11,641 nucleotides of DNA from Alphaproteobacteria bacterium. Its GTDB lineage: Bacteria > Pseudomonadota > Alphaproteobacteria > ATCC43930 > CGMCC-115725. Made by a program: the position numbers and the translations under genes. The notes beneath the pieces are model-generated. The model was not told the DNA's origin and searched no databases. It was given only the letters and a program-made list of their open reading frames with translations. The stretch lies in assembly GCA_028866355.1 (NCBI GenBank), contig JAGWIH010000039.1, positions 1 to 11,641 on the forward strand, given 5' to 3'. Positions 1 to 6,234 of the stretch are shown one piece after another (position 1 is the stretch's first letter; every line of letters starts with the position of its first letter).

Positions 1-72
1 CTCCATCATCCGGGTCTCGACGACATCCGGCAGCTTGCGCGTGACCACGACCAGCGGCTTTTTCGCCGACAT
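1..72 (-). CDS. D-2-hydroxyacid dehydrogenase (glyoxylate reductase / D-glycerate dehydrogenase type), N-terminal fragment
   Basis: Only the first 24 codons are inside the window; the gene runs off the left edge on the minus strand. The start is ATG at 72-70, preceded by a good Shine-Dalgarno (GAGGGAGAG, about 6 bases upstream). The visible peptide begins MSAKKPLVVVTRKLPD and continues to an ETRMME segment. This is the typical first beta-strand and helix of the D-isomer-specific 2-hydroxyacid dehydrogenase substrate domain, where VTRKLP is a common opening in alphaproteobacterial glyoxylate reductases/D-glycerate dehydrogenases. Such enzymes reduce glyoxylate or hydroxypyruvate with NAD(P)H in the cytosol. 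The NAD-binding domain and catalytic Arg/Glu/His are outside the window, so substrate cannot be judged. It is divergent from the permease that starts at 181, so the 108-base gap should carry both promoters. Confidence 0.7.
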   Translation of the reverse strand, partial: MSAKKPLVVVTRKLPDVVETRMME

Positions 73-180
73 CGGCTTCGCTCTCCCTCGGCGCAAGGCC
101 TAGCAAGCGCGCTGGCGGGTGTCCAGCCATGCGCTGTGCACCCTTGACCCGGCGCGGCATCGACGGCGACAAGGGACGCG

Positions 181-1089
181 ATGGATCAAGCGGGCGAGCG
201 GCCGACGGCGGTTTTCGCGGCGGCGATGGTGTCGGTGGTGTTCTTCGCGCTGAGCGGACCGCTGACCCGCGCGATCGCCGGCGACATCGACCCGTTGCTT
301 TTGGGCATGCGGCCGGCGGCGGCGGCGCTCGCCGCGATTCCGCTGATCGTGGCGCTGCGGCTGCGCGGCCCGCGCAATCGGCATGAGTGGACGCTGCTGG
401 CGCTGTCGGCGGCCGGCAGCTTTATCGCCTTTCCACTGCTGTTCACGCTCGGTCAGGCGCAGACCTCGGCGACGCACGGCGCGCTCATTCAGGCGGCGAT
501 GCCGATCTTCACTGGCCTCGCCGCCGCGATCGTCGAGCGGCGGCAGCCCGGCTTCTATTGGTGGACGGGCGCCGGGCTGGCGTTTCTCGGCGAAGGCCTG
601 CTGTTCGGATTCCGCGCCGACGACGGTCATGCGGTCAGCCTCACCGGCGACCTTCTGGTGCTGGCGGCGGCGGCGTTGTCGGCGAGTTCGTACGTCGCGG
701 GCGCTCGGCTGTCGGCCTACATCGGCGCCTTGCCGGCAACATTGTGGTGCGTCGGCGCTGGCGGCTTGGTGCTGATGCCGTTCGCCGCGGTGCGGATGCC
801 GCTGGTCGATTGGAGCCGTTTCGGTTGGGGCGATTTCATTGCGGTCGCGACCCTCGCCTATGGCCCCAATCTCACCGCCTTCATCGCGTGGTTTTGGGCG
901 CTGCGCACCGGCGGCATCCAGCGCGTTGCTGTCTTCCAATTTGCCGTGCCGCCGCTGTCGGTGCTGATCGCAATCGTCTTCCTCGGCGAGCGTCTGACGC
1001 CGTCGCTCATCGCCGCCTTGGTATTGGTGCTCGGCGGCATCGCCATCGCGCGCCACCGAGGCTTGACCCTGCCACGTCCCACGGGTTAG
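181..1089 (+). CDS. DMT superfamily permease (EamA family)
   Basis: This 302-residue integral membrane protein is built almost entirely of hydrophobic segments, about ten helices, in the two-fold EamA repeat pattern. The first repeat covers roughly residues 15-140, and the second runs from about 155 to 295 and ends in a short basic tail. Typical signals are the early LSGPLTRAI segment, the GxGLAFLGEGLL turn at the end of repeat one, and FLGERLTPSLIAALVLVLGGIAIAR in repeat two, split here as FLGERLTPS and LVLGGIAIAR. The length matches the family's usual 280-310 residues. Start ATG at 181 follows AAGGGACG, a usable ribosome site. Family members export or import small metabolites such as amino acids, purines or sugars. 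The substrate cannot be read from sequence. The secreted SH3 protein begins 8 bases after its stop, so the two are probably co-transcribed. Confidence 0.88.
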   Translation: MDQAGERPTAVFAAAMVSVVFFALSGPLTRAIAGDIDPLLLGMRPAAAALAAIPLIVALRLRGPRNRHEWTLLALSAAGSFIAFPLLFTLGQAQTSATHGALIQAAMPIFTGLAAAIVERRQPGFYWWTGAGLAFLGEGLLFGFRADDGHAVSLTGDLLVLAAAALSASSYVAGARLSAYIGALPATLWCVGAGGLVLMPFAAVRMPLVDWSRFGWGDFIAVATLAYGPNLTAFIAWFWALRTGGIQRVAVFQFAVPPLSVLIAIVFLGERLTPSLIAALVLVLGGIAIARHRGLTLPRPTG

Positions 1090-1097
1090 ACCGCCGC

Positions 1098-1583
1098 ATG
1101 ATCCGCGTCGTCGCTGCCCTGCTGCTGGCTTGCGCGCTCGCGTTGCCGGCGGCCGCCGCCGATAAGCCGCAATCGCCGCAATTCATGAGCCTGCGCTCGA
1201 ACGAGGTGAATCTGCGCGCCGGCCCGGGCGAGCAATATCCGATCCATTGGGTCTATCGGCGCAAGGGGTTGCCGGTCGAAATTCTCGACAGCTACAACGT
1301 GTGGCGGCATGTGCGCGACTGGCAGGGCACCGAGGGCTGGATCCAAATCCGCCTGCTGAGCGCGACGCGCACCGTGATCATCAAGGCCGATACGCGCACG
1401 ATCTATCAGGAGCCGGCCCGCGATTCGCCGGCGCTCGCCAAGCTCGAGCCTGGCGTCATCGCCAGCCTGCTCGAATGCCGCAACGCCTGGTGTCGGATCG
1501 AAACCCACGGCCGGCGCGTCGTCCGCGGCTGGCTGCTGCGCAGCGAGATCTGGGGCGTCACGCCCGACGAGACCATCGAGTAG
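1098..1583 (+). CDS. secreted protein with two bacterial SH3-like repeats
   Basis: The product is 161 residues with a clear signal peptide: MIR, a hydrophobic core of VVAALLLACALALP, and a likely AAA-type signal peptidase I site near residue 20-21. The mature part holds two SH3b-like units. The first (about 30-90) contains NEVNLRAGPGEQYPI and a WRHVRDWQGTEGWIQ strand pair. The second (about 95-155) carries TRTIYQEPARDSPAL and ends in RRVVRGWLLRSEIWGV. The RAGPG turn and the G-W-I/L closing strand are hallmarks of SH3_3/SH3_4 domains, often proposed to bind cell-wall peptides. Cys127 and Cys132 in the second repeat could form a disulfide in the periplasm. ATG at 1098 was chosen because it gives the signal peptide; the same frame is open upstream over the permease gene but makes no sensible protein there. 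It lies 8 bases after the permease stop. The ribosome site is weak, which suggests coupled translation. The precise ligand is unknown. Confidence 0.88.
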   Translation: MIRVVAALLLACALALPAAAADKPQSPQFMSLRSNEVNLRAGPGEQYPIHWVYRRKGLPVEILDSYNVWRHVRDWQGTEGWIQIRLLSATRTVIIKADTRTIYQEPARDSPALAKLEPGVIASLLECRNAWCRIETHGRRVVRGWLLRSEIWGVTPDETIE

Positions 1584-1617
1584 CGGCGTCGCGCCGCGCG
1601 AGGTACCCGACCGTACC
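1583..1617 (+). other. two short hairpins after the SH3-domain gene
   Basis: Directly after the stop codon there is a perfect 6-bp stem GCGGCG-TCG-CGCCGC (1583-1597). It is followed by GGTAC-CCGACC-GTACC (1602-1617), a 5-bp stem with a 6-base loop. Neither has a following T-run, so this is not a classical intrinsic terminator. They may mark the 3' end of the permease-SH3 transcript or simply separate it from the small gene at 1666. GC-rich short stems also arise by chance in such sequence. Confidence 0.35.
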
Positions 1618-1665
1618 GCGCTTTCGAATTTTCACGCCAACCGAAATCGGATCGAGGAGATCGGC

Positions 1666-1818
1666 ATGTATTATTACGTCCATTACGGCGTCACCTTTGG
1701 CAACGCGCTCGCCATCGCCATGTCGTGGACCACGAATAAGAGCGTGATTTGGGCGGTGATCGACGGCTTTCTGAGCTGGATCTACGTCGTCTATTACGTG
1801 CTGGCGCACGTCACCTGA
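1666..1818 (+). CDS. 50-residue Tyr/Trp-rich membrane microprotein, conserved hypothetical type
   Basis: ATG at 1666 is preceded by GAGGAGAT at the ideal distance, the strongest ribosome site on the plus strand of this window. The product is 50 residues and ends TGA at 1818. It starts MYYYVHYGVTFGNALAIAMSW, quoted as MYYYVHYGVTFGNALAIAMS, then W. After a small polar hinge (TTNKS, residues 22-26) comes a second hydrophobic stretch with FLSWIYVVYYVLAH. This looks like two short membrane segments, or one helix plus an amphipathic region. I recognise the pattern of short proteins with an MYYY-like start, the S-x-N-K-S-hinge and a G-W-I-Y-V-x-Y-Y tail as a recurrent hypothetical family in proteobacteria, but know no function. 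The frame is in-register with good third-position GC. It ends 12 bases from the convergent DUF3501 stop. It has no homology-based role that I can state. Confidence 0.8.
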   Translation: MYYYVHYGVTFGNALAIAMSWTTNKSVIWAVIDGFLSWIYVVYYVLAHVT

Positions 1819-1830
1819 CGGGGACGCGCC

Positions 1831-2421
1831 TCAGGCGAGATCGGCCGCCAGCGTCTGACGCGCGGCATCGTTCAGCACCGCGATGTGGTGATAGTTCGGA
1901 TGCTCGATGCCGACTTCGACCCGCGTGCCCGGCGCGCGGAATTTTTCTTTTTGCGCCTGGTTGAACCGAAAGCGCATGAATTGAACCGACGAGGCCTTGC
2001 CCTCGGGCGACGTGTTCTCGCGCGTCGGATCGGCGTTGCCGACGATCTTTTCACCGGCGACGGAAACATACATCCGGCGCTCGACGCCGCCGAGTTGGCC
2101 CAGAACCCGCGCCCGCAGCACCGGATCGTCGATTTCGAACATCACGGTCGCGATCAGCTCGTCCCCCTTGGGGATGAGCGGATTGTAGGCGGCCAACTCG
2201 TCGGCAATTTGCGCCTCGCCGCCGCGTTCGACCGCGAGCATTTCGTGCACCTGGTGCCACATGGTGTCGAAATTCTCGAAATAGAACGTCGCCAGCGGGC
2301 CGACCTCGACGCGGCGGTTCTGTTTCAGCGCGGTGATCCGCTGGCGGTGGGCGCGCCGCTCGCGCTCGTACTGATCGAGCGGCAGAATGTCGGCGCGGGT
2401 AAGCTCGCGGAACTGTGTCAT
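1831..2421 (-). CDS. DUF3501 family protein
   Basis: The protein has 196 residues starting MTQFRELTRADILPLDQYER. The opening L-x-x-x-D-I-L-x-L-x-x-Y-x-x-x-R, the following RVEVGPLATFYFENFDTMWHQ stretch (RVEVGPLATF then YFENFDTMWHQVHEM), the LIPKGDELIATVMFEI strand and the HPNYHH turn near the C-terminus are what I associate with DUF3501. The biochemical function is unknown. ATG at 2421 overlaps the stop of the upstream Fe-S gene by ATGA, so the start is well fixed and translation is coupled. The longer open frame up to 2556 would run inside the Fe-S gene and is rejected. The protein is soluble, without signal peptide or cysteine motif. Being the last gene of the rubrerythrin/Fe-S operon, it probably acts with those proteins, perhaps as a partner or maturation factor (inference). 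It converges with the microprotein gene. Confidence 0.85.
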   Translation of the reverse strand: MTQFRELTRADILPLDQYERERRAHRQRITALKQNRRVEVGPLATFYFENFDTMWHQVHEMLAVERGGEAQIADELAAYNPLIPKGDELIATVMFEIDDPVLRARVLGQLGGVERRMYVSVAGEKIVGNADPTRENTSPEGKASSVQFMRFRFNQAQKEKFRAPGTRVEVGIEHPNYHHIAVLNDAARQTLAADLA

Positions 2422-3773
2422 GCGGATTTCTCCTGCGGCAACACGCCATAGGCGAGTGCGAGCAGCTCGATCGGGTGATAGGTCTCGGCCGGCGCCTTGC
2501 CTTCGTCGCCAAGCATCGCCATGCCCTGACGGATATGCGTCGCCGCCAGTGGACATTCCGACGCAAGATAGGCCTTGTCCGCCTTGGCGGCGGCGCGCAC
2601 CACCGGCTTACCGACCTTGATCGCGGTGTCGAAATTTTCCTTCATCACACCCCACGAACCACCATGGCCGGAACAGCGTTCGATCACGGTGAGTTCGGTC
2701 GTCGGCACCAGACGCAGCATCTCAGCGGCCTTCTGGCCCATATTCTGTGCCCGCGCGTGACAGGCGATGTGGACGGCAACGCCGCCGGCGAGCGGCGACA
2801 GGCCGCCGGCCAGGCCCTCTTTCTTGGCGATCGCGACCAGATATTCGCTGGCGTCGAAGGTGGCGTCCGCCAACAGCTTGACGTCGGCGTCGTCCGGCAC
2901 CAGCAGCGGCCATTCGAATTTCAGCATCAGCGCGCAGGACGGCACCGGCGCCACCACGTCATAGCCTTGCTCGATCTTGGGCCGCAACGCCTGGGCGACC
3001 CGCTTCGCCATCGCCGCGACGCGCGCGAGATCGCCGCGCTCGAATTGCGGCATGCCGCAGCAGCCGGGATAGGCCACCTCGGTCGCGACGCCGTTTTTCG
3101 CCAGAACGGCGCGTAGCGCCTCGCCGATGCGCGGATGGTGATAGTTGACGAAGCAGGTGGCATAGATCAGCGCCTTGCGGCCAAAGGCCGGCGCATCCCG
3201 ATCGACCGCCGGCGGGTGATTCTGCGCGCGCATGACGAAGGTGCGGCCGGCGAATTTCGGCAGCTCGGCGCGGCGATCGACGCCCACCGTCTTTTCCATC
3301 GCTGGACGCGTCAAGTGGTTTCCGGTCGATGTCGCCCAGTTGGCGAGGGCCGATACTTTCCCGCCAAGAGTCCCGTTGCGATCGGTCTCGGCGAGCTGCC
3401 GCTGCGCGAAGCCGCCGCCGTTTTGCTTCATCTGTGCCGCGCGATAGCGCAGCATGGTATGGGGAAAATCGAGATTGAATTCGTGCGGCGGCACATAGGG
3501 ACACTTGGTCATGAAGCACAGGTCGCAGAGCGTGCAAGCCTCGGCGACCTGGGCGTAGTCCTTGCGATCGACGCCTTCGAGTTCGTTCGGGCTGGCGTCG
3601 ATCATGTCGAACAGCCGCGGAAAGCTGTCGCACAAATTGAAGCAGCGGCGGCAGCCGTGGCAGATCTCGAAGATGCGATGCATCTCCGCCTCGACCTTGG
3701 CGACGTCGTAGAAGTCGGCGTCTTGCCACGGAATCGCGTGCCGCGTCGGCGCTTCGAGGCTGCCTTCCCGCAT
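2418..3773 (-). CDS. Fe-S electron-transfer protein with two CCG domains (heterodisulfide reductase / GlpC-like)
   Basis: The product has 451 residues. The N-terminal part carries two [4Fe-4S] motifs. C38-x2-C41-x2-C44-x3-C48 is canonical. C80-x2-C83-x2-C86-x4-C91-P has four residues in the last gap instead of three. The C-terminal half holds two CCG (cysteine-rich) domains. The first has C207 in ATCFVNYHHP, then PGCCGMPQFERG (C238, C239) and C280. The second has C338 in ACHARAQN, then ERCSGHGGSWG (C367, with Ser in place of the second Cys) and C407 in SECP. This domain order is that of GlpC and of HdrB/C-type or glycolate oxidase Fe-S subunits, which pass electrons between a partner and quinone or a thiol/disulfide. 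No membrane segment is visible. It lies 65 bases after rubrerythrin and overlaps DUF3501, so it is a plausible electron donor to the rubredoxin-less rubrerythrin (inference). The ribosome site is weak (GCGGGA) and adjoins a hairpin. Confidence 0.88.
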   Translation of the reverse strand: MREGSLEAPTRHAIPWQDADFYDVAKVEAEMHRIFEICHGCRRCFNLCDSFPRLFDMIDASPNELEGVDRKDYAQVAEACTLCDLCFMTKCPYVPPHEFNLDFPHTMLRYRAAQMKQNGGGFAQRQLAETDRNGTLGGKVSALANWATSTGNHLTRPAMEKTVGVDRRAELPKFAGRTFVMRAQNHPPAVDRDAPAFGRKALIYATCFVNYHHPRIGEALRAVLAKNGVATEVAYPGCCGMPQFERGDLARVAAMAKRVAQALRPKIEQGYDVVAPVPSCALMLKFEWPLLVPDDADVKLLADATFDASEYLVAIAKKEGLAGGLSPLAGGVAVHIACHARAQNMGQKAAEMLRLVPTTELTVIERCSGHGGSWGVMKENFDTAIKVGKPVVRAAAKADKAYLASECPLAATHIRQGMAMLGDEGKAPAETYHPIELLALAYGVLPQEKSA

Positions 3774-3782
3774 CGAAAATTC

Positions 3783-3817
3783 CCGCTAAAAGCGGTAGGG
3801 AGCGCCAAAGCGCTCCC
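3783..3817 (-). other. two intercistronic hairpins between rubrerythrin and the Fe-S gene
   Basis: The 65-base spacer contains a perfect 8-bp stem with a 4-base loop, GGGAGCGC-CAAA-GCGCTCCC (3798-3817). Next to it is CCGCT-AAA-AGCGG (3783-3795), whose minus-strand second arm contributes to the weak ribosome site of the Fe-S gene. On the transcribed strand the strong stem follows the rubrerythrin stop and is not followed by a T-run, so full termination is unlikely. Such a stem commonly stabilises the upstream message or attenuates the downstream part, giving more rubrerythrin than Fe-S protein. That role is inferred. Confidence 0.55.
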
Positions 3818-3838
3818 CACCAAAACGTTCAGGCCGGA

Positions 3839-4255
3839 TCAACCCAGGGTGTCGAGCGCTTTCTGGAAGCGGCCGGCGTGCGACTTTTCGGCTTTCGCGA
3901 GCGTCTCAAACCAGTCGGCGATCTCGGTGAAGCCTTCCTGCCGGGCGGTCTTGGCCATGCCCGGATACATGTCGGTGTATTCGTGGGTCTCACCAGCGAT
4001 GGCGGCCGCGAGATTCTTCTTGGTATCGCCGATCGGCTTACCGGTCGCCGGGTCGCCGACCTCTTCGAGAAATTCGAGATGGCCGTGCGCGTGGCCGGTC
4101 TCGCCTTCCGCCGTCGAGCGGAACACCGTCGAGACGTCATTATGACCTTCGACGTCGGCTTTTTGGGCGAAATAGAGATAGCGGCGATTGGCCTGGCTTT
4201 CGCCGGCGAATGCATCCTTCAGGTTCTGCTCGGTCTTCGAGCCTTTCAGCGCCAT
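3839..4255 (-). CDS. rubrerythrin, diiron domain only (no rubredoxin domain)
   Basis: The protein has 138 residues and is a four-helix bundle of the ferritin-like class. Iron ligands expected for rubrerythrin are all present: E19 (FAGESQAN), E52-x2-H55 (GETGHAHGH), E89-x2-E92 (AGETHEY) and E123-x2-H126 (AEKSHAGRF). Rubrerythrins reduce hydrogen peroxide in the cytoplasm with electrons delivered through rubredoxin. Here the usual C-terminal rubredoxin Cys4 domain is absent: the protein ends right after the fourth helix and has no cysteine. It must therefore receive electrons from a separate protein, and the Fe-S protein encoded 65 bases downstream is the obvious candidate (inference). ATG at 4255 follows a near-perfect GAGGAGG ribosome site, so strong translation is expected. 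It is the first gene of the rubrerythrin/Fe-S/DUF3501 operon and lies downstream of irr on the same strand. Confidence 0.93.
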   Translation of the reverse strand: MALKGSKTEQNLKDAFAGESQANRRYLYFAQKADVEGHNDVSTVFRSTAEGETGHAHGHLEFLEEVGDPATGKPIGDTKKNLAAAIAGETHEYTDMYPGMAKTARQEGFTEIADWFETLAKAEKSHAGRFQKALDTLG

Positions 4256-4360
4256 AAGAAACCTCCTCGGGTTTGGAAAATCGCTCGGCCGACGACGATC
4301 GCGTCCGCCACCTGTCCTATATGAACCCGCGGCAGGCCTGAGTCAATAGTCTAGAACAGA

Positions 4361-4393
4361 TATAATTTATAGGATAACTCGCAGACCTGTAAG
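4361..4393 (-). promoter_or_regulatory. putative promoter and AT-rich operator upstream of rubrerythrin
   Basis: The 149-base gap between irr and rubrerythrin contains a strikingly AT-rich patch (4342-4400) in otherwise GC-rich DNA. On the minus strand CTTACA (4393-4388), a 16-base spacer and TATAAA (4371-4366) make a sensible sigma-70 promoter. The -10 hexamer lies inside the perfect 5-1-5 dyad TATAAATTATA (4361-4371), which abuts a second dyad TTATCCTATAA (4367-4377). Fur/PerR/Irr-class repressors bind AT-rich dyads of this kind over promoters, and irr is the adjacent gene. A second -35-like TTGACT (4346-4341), followed 17 bases later by CATATA (4323-4318), would be an alternative promoter. 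No transcript evidence exists here; the assignment is by pattern only. Confidence 0.5.
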
Positions 4394-4404
4394 GTGAAAA
4401 TGAT

Positions 4405-4833
4405 CTACGGGCGGGCCTTTGCGGCGGCCTTTTCGACCCGCACCACGACGTCGACGCGGCGGATCGAGCCGCCGTCCGGCGGCGGCGGGACGTTGCTGAC
4501 GGCGATGCTGTCGCCTGGAATGTCGCGCAATGTACCGTTGTCTTCGTAGAAGAAATGGTGGTGATCGCTGACGTTGGTATCGAAATACGAGCGGCCTGGA
4601 TTAATCACCACTTCGCGGAGCAAGCCGGCGGCGACGAATTGATGCAGCGTGTTGTAGACCGTGGCCAGGGAAACCGGCACCTGCGCCGCCAGCGCCTCGC
4701 CGTGCAGTTCTTCGGCCGCCACGTGGCGGTCGCCCTTTTCAAACAGCAGCCGCGCCAAAGCCAGCCGCTGCCGGGTCGGCCGTAGCCGTGCGGCGCGGAG
4801 CAATTCGAGCGCGTTGGCAAAAGGACGGGTCAC
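4405..4833 (-). CDS. irr: Irr-type Fur-family iron/heme-responsive transcription regulator
   Basis: The protein is 142 residues from the GTG at 4833. The N-terminal winged helix contains LRPTRQRLALARLLF and the recognition helix PVSLATVYNTLHQF, both Fur-family signatures. The dimerisation part has RSYFDTNVSDHHHFFYED, the three-His cluster typical of the Irr branch that binds heme and iron status. There is no cysteine at all, so the structural Zn CxxC pairs of Fur/PerR and the N-terminal heme regulatory Cys-Pro motif of Bradyrhizobium Irr are both absent, as in Irr proteins from other alphaproteobacteria. Irr represses or activates iron and heme genes under iron limitation. I prefer GTG 4833 because the peptide then begins MTRPFANALELLRAA, a family-like N-terminus. 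The frame also extends to a TTG at 4857, but that codon lies 4 bases from a terminator T-tract and has no ribosome site. Its likely local target is the rubrerythrin operon. Confidence 0.85.
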   Translation of the reverse strand: MTRPFANALELLRAARLRPTRQRLALARLLFEKGDRHVAAEELHGEALAAQVPVSLATVYNTLHQFVAAGLLREVVINPGRSYFDTNVSDHHHFFYEDNGTLRDIPGDSIAVSNVPPPPDGGSIRRVDVVVRVEKAAAKARP

Positions 4834-4839
4834 GGCGGG

Positions 4840-4845
4840 TATATA
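4840..4845 (-). promoter_or_regulatory. possible -10 element of irr (leaderless transcript)
   Basis: TATATA on the minus strand ends 6 bases before the GTG start at 4833, the usual distance from a -10 box to the transcription start. No Shine-Dalgarno precedes the GTG. Together this fits a leaderless irr mRNA beginning at or next to the start codon. No convincing -35 is found 16-18 bases upstream, so the call is weak. Confidence 0.3.
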
Positions 4846-4861
4846 GGGTGGGACCAACCCG

Positions 4862-4900
4862 AAAAATAGAGGGGCTCTAAATTACCTCAGAATAGCCCCT
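4862..4900 (-). terminator. probable intrinsic terminator of the FIST/histidine kinase operon
   Basis: On the minus strand AGGGGCT (4900-4894) pairs perfectly with AGCCCCT (4876-4870) across a 17-base AT-rich loop. CTATTTTT follows immediately (T-run 4866-4862). It lies 26 bases beyond the kinase stop and directly before irr, where a transcript end is expected. The loop is longer than typical and the T-run is only five bases, so termination may be partial. Confidence 0.6.
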
Positions 4901-4925
4901 TGGCAAAGGACAGAATCGGCGCGCT

Positions 4926-6233
<1,308 letters not shown>

Positions 6234-6234
6234 A

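Noticed and set aside
73..180. Promoters for the divergent dehydrogenase and permease genes
   Set aside because: A TTGACC is present at 146-151, but nothing resembling a -10 lies at the right distance. Promoters must be here but cannot be placed.
387..1097. Upstream extension of the SH3-domain frame over the permease gene
   Set aside because: The translation before 1098 is Arg/Gly-rich shadow of the permease, whereas 1098 starts a textbook signal peptide.
2422..2556. Upstream extension of the DUF3501 frame
   Set aside because: It lies within the Fe-S gene. The ATGA overlap at 2418-2421 and the family-like MTQFRELT start fix the true beginning.
3135..4145. Long plus-strand open frame (336 codons) opposite the Fe-S and rubrerythrin genes
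   Set aside because: It spans two well-identified minus-strand genes and their spacer, is Arg/His/Gly-rich and has no recognisable domain. It is an antisense shadow caused by high third-position GC.
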